This document shows, in pieces, positions 31,591-42,814 of a stretch of DNA of 64,000 nt. Position 1 is the first letter of the stretch. Every line of letters starts with the position of its first letter. This DNA comes from Craspedostauros australis. Lineage: Eukaryota; Bacillariophyta; Bacillariophyceae; Mastogloiales; Achnanthaceae. Position numbers and translations under genes: made by a program. The stretch spans positions 868,001-932,000 of the forward strand of contig JAMXDE010000006.1 of the NCBI GenBank assembly GCA_026770025.1. Direction: 5' to 3'. The notes under the pieces were generated by a model. It saw nothing but the letters and a program-made list of their open reading frames with translations. It made no database searches and was not told where the DNA came from.

Positions 31591-34086
31591 TCACATTGCG
31601 GATGGCGATGCCACGGGATGCAATGGTGCCAAAATGGCTGCCACCAACGGTGTGGATGGTGCTTCCACATCGAGTGGCATCGGCGTTGCGGTCGCGGCCG
31701 TTTCCAGCGTCTCCATGGGTTGATCATCGAGCGATTTCGGACTTTGGTGCTGCAGCTGCTGCTGTGTTATCGTCGCGGTCGATTCGTCGGTGTCAGTCTG
31801 TTCCATGTCGGTCGAGTGGGCATCTTGTGACTCGGACTTTGCGTCGCGCGTATCTTGTGGCGTCTCGCCATCGTTGCCACGGTTGGCTCCATCGTCGCCG
31901 TCATCGTGCTCGTACTGCATCTGGGTTGGCGGCATCATCTTGCCATCACTACTGAGCTCTCTGTCCACGATGCTATCGATGGGAACATGGGGTGACAGTA
32001 TTTGTGGCGCGGCTGCTGCATCGCCCTGTGCCGTGTGAACGAGATGACTTCCGCCTCTTAGCACGGAGTTTTCGTCTGAATACCCAATGCGTGACTTGTC
32101 GTACACGCGCAAGAATAGCTGCTGCTGCTGCTCGTGATCTGCATGATCCTGGCTGCGACCGCTGTGAGATGTTGTGTGGTTCGTTGCAGAACTGCTGTTT
32201 TGCTGAGTCGTCGATGCCTGCCGCTGCTGTGTTCCGCCCTGCTGTTGGTAATCCCATCCAACTTGCAGTAACTCCTGAATGCCATCCTCGGTCAAGTATT
32301 GCGATTGCTTCCACGTCTGGTGCTGTTTCTGATTGTGCCTCATGGAATGCGCCGAAAGCACAAGCAGCGAAGTGGTCGAGATTGTGAAGATCATCAAGCC
32401 CAATCCGAACCACTCTCGCAATTCCCAATCGAATGCATCGATGCGATGCGCAAACGTGGCAAGTTGCAGATCATCTTCATTGGGAGGGTGTTCAGTGTGG
32501 CCACCACCGCTATCCGATGACACGTAGTCGCCTGAGTCCTTCGACGACACAAGTCGGCCCGGTCCGATGTCGCTTTCATCTTCAAGACCGAGGATAGAGA
32601 CTGCGAGGACTGGGAAGTTACCGTCGCCCGCCGGGTCCAAGATGTACGCATGACGGAGCTTGGAGTGCACGTACTCCTGTTCGATGGCGTCGTTGAGGAC
32701 CCACGTACAGACATGGCTGATGTTGCCCAGCACATGCGCGTTGAGGATTCGCGCACCATTCAACCAGTAGGCTTCATAATCGATCTGGATGTGGTACCAG
32801 AAGTGTGAAGGTGCAGTCTCATTGCCAGCGGCGATGGCATTGTCGCCATGCGGGTTTTCAATAGCGACACCAGCATCGATGGTGACGCTATTGTTGCCAT
32901 CGTCATAACTCGTTTGCTGGGTGTCAGGAAGAGACACGTTATCCGGATCTGGGACGAAGGGCGCAATGTCCATTTCTGTCTCTGTGTTGTTTGGGGGAAG
33001 AACGTAAAGGAAACGTCCACTTGTCTGGAGCGCATTCGATGTGGAGGATCGATCATCTCCACCAATCTCAGGAGAATGCAACATGTTCGAGGAGAACGAA
33101 GCCGCCGACCGCGCTGTATTGGCGTCGCCGGCGCTGCGCAAACTCCTCCACGCGTATGAACCTGCATCACGAGCAATGGTGGCAAAATTTCCCTCCGGTG
33201 CGAGTGCGGGATTGAGATAGGACGTCTCATGGACCAAGTTGGCAAGAGGATCATGATGTCGTCCATCGTCCGAGGTGGATGGGATTGGTGGTCCGTTGTC
33301 ATCGTCTTGCGGCCGGGTCCCTTTCAGTTGGACATGAAACGGCGATCGAGTTTCCAGCAACTTCGTGATGACTTGAGTCGACAACCGCAGCAGCTGTCTT
33401 TTGTCGTCAGTGGTAAGTTCGTTCGGTGATCCCTCCAGTGCCACACTGAATACGACAGCCGCATATGGTGGGAACAATGACTCTGTGTCGCCCTCATGAT
33501 CAGGCTGGAGCATGGTGCTGTTGTCGTCGGTGCTGTTGTGCGTGCTGTCATATTCGATGAAGTCTTCGCATCCCGGCACCCGATGGATTCCTTTGTCACG
33601 GTACCACAAGCAGTCCTTGGGCCCAAGAGGTCCTCCGCCGCCTGGATACGGACTTTGCTCATCCACACTGTTGCCGTTGGTTCTGCCATCTGTGCGGCCA
33701 TCTGTGCGGCCATTGTGGTCTGACGATGATTTGGGCTCCTCATCTCTCGATCGTTGCCGTGTTGATTCGAGCTGCCGTGTCTGCGTCCGCATTGCTTGCT
33801 CCAGCACCTGCAACTGTGACTTTGGCAGGTCTCCAGATAACTGATGCCGCCGCCACTGCTGCTGCTGTTGCTGCTGATCCTGCTGTTCACTGTTATTGTC
33901 ATAACCATCTCCTTCATCACCATCGATAGCAGCTGCATCGTCCATGTCCACCAGCAACGCCTGTCCATCATCCATCGGAATCTTCACAGCACGCACATCG
34001 CTGTTGGTCTGCCGTATTCGAACGGACGCTGCATCGGCACTAACGAACCCTGCCAACAGCAGGACTAACGAACGTATTCTGGGCAT
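31591..34086 (-). CDS. Large single-pass membrane protein of unknown function
   Basis: From the ATG at 34,086 the protein has 831 residues; the longer frame to 34,299 would hide the signal peptide, so I prefer the shorter start. The N-terminus is a signal peptide (RSLVLLLAGFVSADA). The lumenal or extracellular part (about 20-570) is hydrophilic, with a Gln run, a DGRTDGRTDGRT triplet repeat and several N-x-S/T sites. One membrane span (FGLGLMIFTISTTSLLVLSA) lies near residue 575-600. A cytosolic tail of about 230 residues, rich in Gln, Ser and Asp, follows. This is type I topology. I recognise no family. The region HFWYHIQIDYEAYWLNGARILNA and the flanking WVLNDAIEQEYVHS segment look folded and would be the best search bait. 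Confidence 0.75.
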   Translation of the reverse strand: MPRIRSLVLLLAGFVSADAASVRIRQTNSDVRAVKIPMDDGQALLVDMDDAAAIDGDEGDGYDNNSEQQDQQQQQQQWRRHQLSGDLPKSQLQVLEQAMRTQTRQLESTRQRSRDEEPKSSSDHNGRTDGRTDGRTNGNSVDEQSPYPGGGGPLGPKDCLWYRDKGIHRVPGCEDFIEYDSTHNSTDDNSTMLQPDHEGDTESLFPPYAAVVFSVALEGSPNELTTDDKRQLLRLSTQVITKLLETRSPFHVQLKGTRPQDDDNGPPIPSTSDDGRHHDPLANLVHETSYLNPALAPEGNFATIARDAGSYAWRSLRSAGDANTARSAASFSSNMLHSPEIGGDDRSSTSNALQTSGRFLYVLPPNNTETEMDIAPFVPDPDNVSLPDTQQTSYDDGNNSVTIDAGVAIENPHGDNAIAAGNETAPSHFWYHIQIDYEAYWLNGARILNAHVLGNISHVCTWVLNDAIEQEYVHSKLRHAYILDPAGDGNFPVLAVSILGLEDESDIGPGRLVSSKDSGDYVSSDSGGGHTEHPPNEDDLQLATFAHRIDAFDWELREWFGLGLMIFTISTTSLLVLSAHSMRHNQKQHQTWKQSQYLTEDGIQELLQVGWDYQQQGGTQQRQASTTQQNSSSATNHTTSHSGRSQDHADHEQQQQLFLRVYDKSRIGYSDENSVLRGGSHLVHTAQGDAAAAPQILSPHVPIDSIVDRELSSDGKMMPPTQMQYEHDDGDDGANRGNDGETPQDTRDAKSESQDAHSTDMEQTDTDESTATITQQQLQHQSPKSLDDQPMETLETAATATPMPLDVEAPSTPLVAAILAPLHPVASPSAM

Positions 34087-35659
34087 GATGTGATGATGAT
34101 ACGCGATGTTGTGTGACGGTGTGCTGTGCGCCAGCGTGATGCGATGTGGAACCGCTGGGTCCGATGATGCGTTTGGGCACAGTGCAAGCAGAACGCACGA
34201 CTCCCACACGCCTCCGTCTTCCGCAAGGATGAATCGGCCCAACCTGGTGTGGAGGACGGAGACGAAGGAGCGCCCAGCGAAGGAGGAAGGCAGGGTCAAT
34301 TGGGCGATGCCTTTCTTCTTGCTGTGTCCTTGTGCGAGTACGAGCTATGGTGTGCGAGTGTGTGTGAGTGTTTGCGTCTGTGAGTGTGTATTGGTACACC
34401 CCCCCCAGCAGGCAGAAGAGGCTCTTTTCTTCGAACTTGTTCGAGATAGAGTAGCTTCTTCTTGGTGGCCCTGCTTGATGCCTTCGCTTGTCTCTGCGTC
34501 TGCGTCTGTGTCTCTGTCTCTTTGTCTCTGGAGAGACTTGTGATCGCGCCTCTGTCGATACCAAGTCTTTCAGCGTCTCGTAACCCAATCCAACGCTGTT
34601 GCCATTCAAGCTATTGCAGAGTATAGCAGAGAGTACCGCAGGCAACAACTTTGCTCCCAATTCAACGGCAATGCGACTGGAACCGTGATGTGATGTGCTT
34701 TTTGGCGTCTTCCTGCTTGGCCTTCCGTTTTCTGTTCGTGGTTGGTGTTGTTGTGGAAGCATCACAAGCAAGAACACAGAAGAAGAGCAACAACGCACCA
34801 AAATTTGAAAGACGACGCGCCAAAACACACAGAGATCACGCCAAAGAGGCGACTGCGCCAATCCGTGGTAAATGTCGCATACGACATTACTGACACTCTT
34901 CAATCGTGCGACTTGCGCTTCCAACAATCGGTTAGTCGATGTAGTCGGCCTTTGTATGTGGACAGTCATTGTTTCACCGAGCGAATGGTGCTTGGAAGTT
35001 AAGTGTTCGGTTCGATGAATGACCGTGCTAATCATGACACGTTGTTCGCCGTAATTGCATCAATCCCAACGGAGATGAAAACACCACGACGACATGGTTG
35101 GACAAAAACAACGCGAAGGCGGCGTTCGCGCCACAACCATGAGAGAAATCGGGGAAAAGACCGAGGATGAAATGGACCGCCTCACCATTTCCACGAACAA
35201 GAAAGACACACAGAGACCAAGAAACGCAAGTGGGGACGAATGGAGCAGCGGTGGTGGTGCGTTGTGTGGTACTCGTAAATGCAATCGAAACCGTGCACTC
35301 TGGCTGAGCAGCAGTAATCGTGCAGCACCACCTCCTCCATCAAACCGCCCTTCTGTGATCCATCGCGACTTCTAACCTTGTGCGGAAGGCCGCGCCTGTT
35401 CATTCCATTGTTTTGGCTGCATCCGCAACACCGAGACAACCTCCACAGAAGAGGTTCCATCGCAACGCCACATCCAAAGGCGAAGGTTGCCATCATCACC
35501 ACAAACTGTGCATATTATACATCACGGCTATCAGCAGGCAGCATCCATAGACAGCATCCATAGACAGCATCAATATAGTAGACACATCGGCATCTCACCT
35601 GCATCCAACACAATACCGACACGATACCGACACGATACCAATACGACCGACTCGCACCA
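34087..35659. promoter_or_regulatory. Divergent intergenic region, 1.57 kb
   Basis: This lies between the membrane protein (minus) and the M6-like gene (plus). TACCAATAC at 35,636 sits 24 bases before the M6-like start, preceded by three CGATACCGACA-like units (35,612-35,640). A C8 run occurs near 34,400. Nothing coding is supported. Confidence 0.4.
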
Positions 35660-37804
35660 ATGAGGACGATTAGCATGAGCATGAGCAGAGCCCTATTCGG
35701 CGCCGTTGTCGTGCTTGCATCGCTACCATCCACGCTGGTCGGCGTCCAGGGCAGCGTCCAGGGCAGCACAACCAACAATGAACGCGATCTGGCCATTCTG
35801 GACATCTACAAGCCAAGGATCGTGCCTCCATGGCTGTGCGGTCTGCAATCGGAGACGTCCATCTGCAGGAACATGGATGCGATTGTCATGGACCAGCGCC
35901 ACGTGGCCTCGAAGGCCTCCGAATGGGGCGTGCTGGTGCTCATGCTGCAGTTCCAGGACCACGGCGACCGTCCCCTGGTGCACCCGCAGGACATTGAGGA
36001 TCTGTTCAATGCCAGGTTCGAGGAGGACCTGGGCTCCCGCACGCCCACAGGCTTGGATTTGGACGGAAACAACGGAAACAACGACACTGTGACAGTGGAA
36101 CAGCAGCAAGACGGGGACGGCAGCAGCAGCAATGTGTGGAAGACGCCGGTGGCGTCCGTCAACACGTACTTCCAGGCCAACTCCTTCGGCAAGTTCGACA
36201 CCAAGGCCACCATCATCCCATGGACGATCGTCAATCGCACGGCCGCCAGCTGCCTCGGTTCCAACGCCTTGGTGCTCGAATGCCTGCACCCCATCCTCGA
36301 AGACTTGGACGCTCGCCACGCCGACACGAACCAGCTCTTCGATTGGCGTCACGTCGACCAGAATCGCGATGGCGTCATCGACTCCCTCGTTCTGTTGCAC
36401 AGCGAGTACCACTCGCCCTCCGTGGCGGACGTCACGAGCCAAGTCGGCGACGCCCATGCCGCACCGTACACGGCCTCCGTGCCGGAACTGGGCCAGTGGA
36501 AATCAAACGTCTTCGACATGCAGGTGGCGACCTACAGCTCCATGTCGGCCTTCGCGGCCATCCACGATCCCGCCGTCATGGCGCAGGCGCAGCAACTGGA
36601 TGGCAACGTCTATCGCGCGCCGACGATTCACCTGCGCACCATCCTCATAGAGCTCATGCATTCCATCGGATTCCCGTCCCTCATCCCGTCCAATCCGCGC
36701 GAAGAGGGCCATGGAACGGGGATGTACTCCCTGCTGTCGTTGCCACCGCCCATCACAGAAGTGCCCAACACGCAGACGACCAGCATGCTAGATCCCTGGT
36801 CGCGCTATCAGCTGGGATGGATCCAGCCCATCCAAATCAAGGGCAACGGCAAGTTCGACAGCGAACCGTCCAGCGTCAGCGCCAACACGTCCGTCTACAT
36901 CCTCTCCAAGTCCTATCCGGAGAACGAATACCTCCTCATCGAGAACAGGGACACGCTCCTGTTCGACGCGCACCTGCCCACGCCTGGTATCCTCATCTGG
37001 CACATCGACGATCGCATTCGTGGCAACTACCGCGCCGGCGGCCCGTACCAGGACGGATGGCCGCAGAACAACAGGCATTATCAAGTGCGCGTCCTGCAGG
37101 CCGATGCGCAGTACAACTTGGAACAAGGCAACAATTTCGGGGACATCGGCGACTACTACCGAACGGGCAGCGCGACGTTGGGACCCTCCACGGGCGGACG
37201 ACGGCTTTCGTCGCATCATCTTCGCAATAATATCTTCAATCAAACAGGACCCATCTACCCAAACACGGACTCGCATCAAGGCGGCGTCGTCGTTGCCACG
37301 GGCATCGCCATTGGCAACTTCACGACGGACGATACCACGAAATCATTCCAAGTCACAGGTTTCAGCACGGACCACGACAGCGTAGGCGTCGATCTGAGGG
37401 GCGAGGTGCTCAAACAGTACTCCAACAAATGCTTGGTCCAAGTCAATGTCAAGTACTGCGACGATCTCATGGATATCTTTGTCGATTCGCGGCGGCATCT
37501 TGAACAGTCGGACGATGGTTGCGAATGCTATCAGTGGTGCGCCGAAACGGGCGAGGCCACATGCTGTCCCTACGGCACGGCCTGCAACATCAACTGTCCG
37601 CGGGGACGATTCGTTGCGGGATGCGTCATTCCGACCAAGAAACAAGACGACGACGACAAGCACACGGAGGTGGAGCCGCCCAAGTACGAACCCGTCTCGG
37701 ATGATGTGACGGATCCAACGCAACCACCAACGTCCGGTGCTGCGGGCATGCTGTATCGCTGCGGTGTGGCAATCGTGTGCGTCATTCCTTTCCTTTGGAT
37801 ATGA
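35660..37804 (+). CDS. Secreted M6-like metalloprotease homologue lacking the first zinc His
   Basis: A single-exon protein of 714 residues. It has a signal peptide (FGAVVVLASLPSTLVGVQG) and a C-terminal hydrophobic end (YRCGVAIVCVIPFLWI) that could be a membrane or GPI-type anchor. The middle follows the M6 (immune inhibitor A-like) peptidase fold: LVLMLQFQDHGDRP near the start, VNTYFQANSFGKFDTKATIIPW, FDWRHVDQNRDGVIDSLVLL, and GILIWHIDDRI later. The zinc site, normally HExxH, reads I330-E-L-M-H334 (LIELMHSIGFPS), so the first His is Ile and Zn-dependent proteolysis is doubtful. A Cys-rich module (about 600-655) precedes the tail. It may be a non-catalytic binding protein, or an enzyme using other ligands. 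The fold assignment is good; the activity is uncertain. Confidence 0.8.
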   Translation: MRTISMSMSRALFGAVVVLASLPSTLVGVQGSVQGSTTNNERDLAILDIYKPRIVPPWLCGLQSETSICRNMDAIVMDQRHVASKASEWGVLVLMLQFQDHGDRPLVHPQDIEDLFNARFEEDLGSRTPTGLDLDGNNGNNDTVTVEQQQDGDGSSSNVWKTPVASVNTYFQANSFGKFDTKATIIPWTIVNRTAASCLGSNALVLECLHPILEDLDARHADTNQLFDWRHVDQNRDGVIDSLVLLHSEYHSPSVADVTSQVGDAHAAPYTASVPELGQWKSNVFDMQVATYSSMSAFAAIHDPAVMAQAQQLDGNVYRAPTIHLRTILIELMHSIGFPSLIPSNPREEGHGTGMYSLLSLPPPITEVPNTQTTSMLDPWSRYQLGWIQPIQIKGNGKFDSEPSSVSANTSVYILSKSYPENEYLLIENRDTLLFDAHLPTPGILIWHIDDRIRGNYRAGGPYQDGWPQNNRHYQVRVLQADAQYNLEQGNNFGDIGDYYRTGSATLGPSTGGRRLSSHHLRNNIFNQTGPIYPNTDSHQGGVVVATGIAIGNFTTDDTTKSFQVTGFSTDHDSVGVDLRGEVLKQYSNKCLVQVNVKYCDDLMDIFVDSRRHLEQSDDGCECYQWCAETGEATCCPYGTACNINCPRGRFVAGCVIPTKKQDDDDKHTEVEPPKYEPVSDDVTDPTQPPTSGAAGMLYRCGVAIVCVIPFLWI

Positions 37805-37978
37805 TGATGCAATCGGGTCAAAACGGGGGATTTGTTGCACAGACAGTAGTGATATACACACCATACATAGCGCAGCGTAGCGAATGGCACAAGGGACTAT
37901 AATGATCAAAGTTGCATCTGCGATTCAGCACATACAAGCCATCCAGTCGTCTTGCAGTTGACTTGGTATAATCCAACT

Positions 37979-40900
37979 CTATTCACACTCCTGCAAATAC
38001 CGTTGCTTGTCTTGTGCCGCCATTTCCTCGAACTTTTGCTTGTCTTCATCAGAAATGGACTTCCATTGTCGCCCGAGCTCCTTGGAGATGTCGCCGAGCT
38101 TCGTCAAGGTCTTGGCAACCTCAGGCCTTCTTTCACCACAAAAGAAGATGTACGCAGATCTGGGTCGTTTGGGTTGGTTGGAAGATGCGCTGCTCCGTGC
38201 CTTCGATTTGGACTTGGACGCCGTCTTCTTCTTCTTCTTCTTCTTCGTCGTCGTCGTCTTCTTGGGTTTAGCACCGGTCTCCTGATTGCATTCCTCCTCC
38301 CATTGCTTCTTCTTCACCTCGTACTCTTCCTTCGACTGCTGCGCCAGTCCATCAAACGCTGCTCGGTCCGCTTCAGAGATCTTTGACCACTGCCGGGCAA
38401 GCTCCTTCGAGGCCTCTCCAAGCGAGCTTGTGGATTTGGCAACTTCCGATCGTCTGGCCGCACAAAAGTGTAGATAGGCCGACAGTGGACGTTTTGGTGC
38501 CTTTGGCAAGTCCGCGCCCGCCGACGATGACACGCCCCTCGTCTTCCTGCCCTCCTTGGCAGATCTGGTTTTGGGGTTTGCCGCCTTCTTCTCGATGAGA
38601 GCCCACGCGGTGTCCAGAGGTAGGTCGGATGGGTCCTCCATGTACTCGGCAGGCAGTTTGGCATTCACCTCCCTCCAGTTGATGTAGGAGCCAAAACGAC
38701 CTCGTTTGACGGTCACCATGGAACCATCCTTCTCGCCCACCTCTACCAGTACGCCTCGTGCAGTTTCTAATGTACGAGTAGAGCGGAGAAGCAAGCATCG
38801 AAGCGAAGGTGAGTTCTCGAACATTGTATTGTACAGCCATCCCTGGCATCGACAACAGTCGCCTGCATACCACACTCGCACAGTAGAGTCATTCGACACA
38901 GACAGTCACACATGTTAGTATAACCCAAGCTCACAACACATGAAGCAAGTCATTGAATCGATCCCGACACAAACTAATTCAGCGAAACTCACTCGGACTG
39001 TTGATGATGCGTTCCGTGACGATGGCTTCAGCTTCTTCGGCATCAATCCAAATGACATCAGGGTCGTTCTTCTTCAGGTTCGCGTAGGTACCGTCGTACC
39101 TCAAGTACGGACCGTAGGGACCGATCGAACCGACGATGGGCTTTCCATGCAACGTGCTGATCGTCTTGGGAAGCTCCAGGTACTTGATTGCCTCCTCGAA
39201 CGTGAGGCCGATCAGATCCGACAAGGATTGATCCGATTCAGAAACCATACTCGCATCGATGTTTCGCATTGAACCAATGCTGCGGGGAAGGCTGTGAGTG
39301 GTTGTCTTCTCCTCTCCGTCTTCACCCCACTGGAGGTACGAACCGTAGCGTCCCACCTTGATGAACACTGGACGGCCATCCTCGGGGTGTTCACCGACGA
39401 TCTCACCGCTCGATTCCTTCGACTTGAGGATCCTTTCCAGCATGGGTTGAGTGATGGAAGAGATGTCGGCAGCCAGTCCGGGAGGCAAGCTTGCGGATAC
39501 TGCTTGCTGCGAAGTACTCGCAGTCTCCGCGCCATCGTTATCATCATTCTGTGAAGTGTCGTCCACCTTTTTCACGTACGGTCCCCACGGACCGATGAAT
39601 AAGCCCACATTGTTGGCCGCGTCACCGGTCAACGAAGGGAGCTGGGCTCTGCGCGCGACATCAGGCTCGACCTCCTTGTCGATCCTGTCGATCTGAGCTG
39701 CCAGGCCGCTGTCGCCTTTGTAGAAGTTATCGAGATACTTGATCCGTTCTGCTTCGGCCACATCCGTGTTTGCGATGTGATCCAGCTGCTCCTCCATGCG
39801 TGCCGTGAAGTCAGAATCGACGAACATGGGACAGTGATCCTCCAGCAAAGAGCACACGACGAAGGCAGAGAGTGAGGGGACCATGGGACCTCGTGCACCG
39901 GCAGATCCGGTGAAGTCGTCACCACCGGCTGCACGCTGGGCGACAATGTCCATGCCCGAAACCTGCTTCTTGGTACCGCGGATGGAATCTTGATTGGCGG
40001 CGATGGGACTTCCGACGTAGGCTCTGTCACGCAGCGTCTTCACGATGTTCGCGTACGTGCTGGGCCTTCCTACGCCGAGGAGCTCCAATTCACGGACGAA
40101 GCTGGCTTCAGTGTACCGCGCGGGAGGTTGCGTCACATGATCTGTGCAGGAAATAGACTTGCATTGCAGCGGTTGGCCTTCAGTGACGGATGGCAGTTCC
40201 ATTCTCTCTTTGTCAGCATTCGACGCGTACACCGTCGTGTATCCGGGATCTAGCACAACGCTTCCTGTGGTTCTGAACTGCACATCTGTGTTGCCGTCGG
40301 TGCCTTCGATTGTCACGGTGGTCTGATTGGAGATCTGCGGCGGCATGCACGATGCCACAGTTCGTCGGAAGATCATCTCGTAGACCTTCACCTCCATAGG
40401 ACCGACTTTGGATGGAAGATCAAGCGGAAGTAAGAACTTGCCATCGGGCTGGATGGCAGGGCGGATTGCCTCGTGGGCCGCTTGCGGGTCTACTTCTTTC
40501 GGTTTCTCGCTGCCGTCATCTTTTGTCGATGACCTCTTCATCTTCTTGGTTGATTTCTTTGCCTTCGACGGGTCCTTGGGCTGGAAGTTTGCCTTGCCTC
40601 CGTAGTTGGTCACGATGCAATCTAGCACGGCAGCCACCGTGTCGTTGGAGAGATGGTCGGAGTCGGTTCTCATGTAGCTGATGTATCCATTCTCGTAAAG
40701 TTTCTGCGCGCACTGCATGGTCTGGCTCACTGACAGAGCCAATCGCCTGTTCGCCTCCTGTTGTATGGTCGACGTAATGAATGCAGTGGGCGACTGTGTT
40801 TTGCGTTTCGTGGACTTAATCTCGCCGATCTGCCAGCTCCAATCATCAGGCGAAGCTTCGATTCGTTTCGTCAACTCCGTTGCCTCGGATTCCATGAGGT

Positions 40901-42218
40901 GATGCTTCTTGCGTCCAGCCCGCGTCAGCTTGTTTGATTCGTTGGGTTCGAAGTCGGCAGTGCCAGAGACGAGCTTGATTCCATCGATGGCAACAAGATC
41001 AGCGTCAAAGCCTTTGTCATGATGGACGAGCTCCAGACTAGCGAATGTCCCATTCAAGCTCCAGTACTCCGATGGCTGGAACCGCAGTCGCTGTCGCTCG
41101 CGTTCCACGATCAATGCCATTCCTACAGATTGGACCCGACCAGCCGACAATCCCGGGGCGATCTTCTTCCACAGAACAGGGGATACCGTGAATCCAGCAA
41201 GCCGATCCAGCACGCGCCTCGTTTCCTGAGCCTGTACAAGGCCGTCCCTCAACGAGTCGGACGGATTCTGGATGGCCTCGACGATCGCTTTTGCAGTGAT
41301 CTCGGTGAATCGAATACGAATGGCTGGCAGTTGGTCCCCTCCGACGCCATTCTTCTTTTTCTTTTTGGTGTTCGTTGACTTTCCATTCTGCAGACACTCG
41401 AGCAGATGCCATGCCATGGCCTCGCCTTCGCGATCATCATCCGTCGCAAGGACCAGCTGCTGAGCTTTATCTGCCCAATCCTTGAGTTCCTCGAGCAGTC
41501 GGATCTTGCCTGGCATGGTGATGTACTCGGCCTCGTACCTGTCGCCTTCCAGATCGATCCCAGGTATGAGTTGGTCCTTGGATGTCTTCTGTTTTGGCAG
41601 ATCGCGAATGTGGCCCATGCAGGATGTGACGACGAAATCATAGTCGAGGTCATTTTCCTTGACATGCTTCTGCAGAATCTTGGAGATCGTGGAGCACTTG
41701 CTGGGCGATTCAACGATGACGAGCTTGAACGGTCGTTTGGATGTATCAGTCGGGCCGAACACGGACAGCGACTGTTGCTTGGCGAATTTCGGCGCTGACG
41801 ATGTTGACGGTGCTGGCGCTGGTGGTGCTGTTGTTGCGGAGTACAGCCGGAATGTGCTCAGACGCAGCGGCCTTGGCTGTGGCACGCCAAGAAAACAGCG
41901 ACCGTGATGACATCGACGAAGATGATGGCTGTGGAGCAGGTGATCGTGTTGGATCATTCCAACGGGATTGCATGCAGGTTGGAACACTTGCGGCGTGGCG
42001 GAAACAGCACGCCGGCGAGTAATGGTAGAACGAGCGATGTCTGAGTTGAGAGACATTGATGCTCTTGCAGATCGTTGAACACGGCCATTTGTGGCAAAAC
42101 CCGAGATGAATGAGTGGGTCACGCGAAGCTGCAGCAAAGACACCATCATGCCGAGCATCAAGATCCTCGCAGACATTCCTGCTGCCATTGTCACTGTGGA
42201 TGCTGCAGTCGTTGCCAT
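37979..42218 (-). CDS. Bacterial-type DNA topoisomerase I fused to two HMG boxes, probably plastid-targeted
   Basis: Exons 42,218-38,993 and 38,766-37,979 join (CCGA|GTGAGT ... CATTAG|AA) to 1,337 residues. The Toprim domain starts at about 164 (KLVIVESPSK, Glu170) and has DDDREGE at 260-266 for Mg2+. The active-site Tyr is 515 in ISYMRTDS. This is the type IA architecture of bacterial TopA, which relaxes negative supercoils by nicking one strand. C-terminal topoisomerase repeats follow (GPWGPYVK, GRYGSYLQWG, GPYGPYLRYDG, GRFGSYINW). Exon 2 then adds two HMG boxes: about 1,164-1,235 (KAPKRPLSAYLHFC) and 1,268-1,337 (NQPKRPRSAYIFFC), joined by a Lys-rich linker. The leader (SLLQLRVTHSFISGF, then Arg/Ser-rich) suggests organelle, probably plastid, targeting. 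It likely acts on plastid DNA topology. Confidence 0.9.
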
Positions 42219-42814
42219 CCCCTCACTGCCACTTCCAGTATTGAGAGTATACTACTCTAGTTGGTATCCTGGATGATGATGGGGCAGGGTACCGCTGATG
42301 GTTGGTTTGTAACTCGAGTACTTGTGTAGTATGGTAGTGTGGAATAGTAGGTAGGATACACCGAAGTGATAGCGACACGGAGAGTGATTACACGAGCGCA
42401 GCTCTTCACGGAACAAAATGATTTTTTGTCAACTGTCTGAACATTTGTGGTGGGAGATGTGTTTGACGTTTGCGATCCACTCGTGTCTCAACTAAGGAGG
42501 TATGACTGGAAGAGAATGAGACAGGTCACGGACGAACAAGTACTGATCTAGCCTCCTCTTGACATGCCCTGAAACCAGATTGAATTACACATCTGGATTC
42601 TGACACCAAGACGGATCCTGACGTGTTGCAGTGGCGAGGATTGCAAGCAGAGAGAAAGGATGCAAACAACAGAAACATCGCATCACTCTCACAACAGCAG
42701 CATCCATCACATCGAGCATCAAGCAAGCGCGCGGTTTCGTGGTTGATCATCGAAAACCCGTCCTTCCTTGCTGTGAAAATTTTCCTTTCCCCTCCGCCCG
42801 TCTCTCTTCCCGCC
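42219..42814. promoter_or_regulatory. Topoisomerase promoter and leader of DIRS-like element
   Basis: This lies between the topoisomerase start (minus) and the first ORF of the retroelement (plus). The exact left end of the element is not visible: I found no terminal repeat shared with the 50.4-51.0 kb side. ORF1 is open upstream to 42,623, but without an ATG. Confidence 0.4.

Noticed and set aside
34087-34299. N-terminal extension of the large membrane protein
   Set aside because: It would move the signal peptide 71 residues inside; the ATG at 34,086 gives a standard signal.
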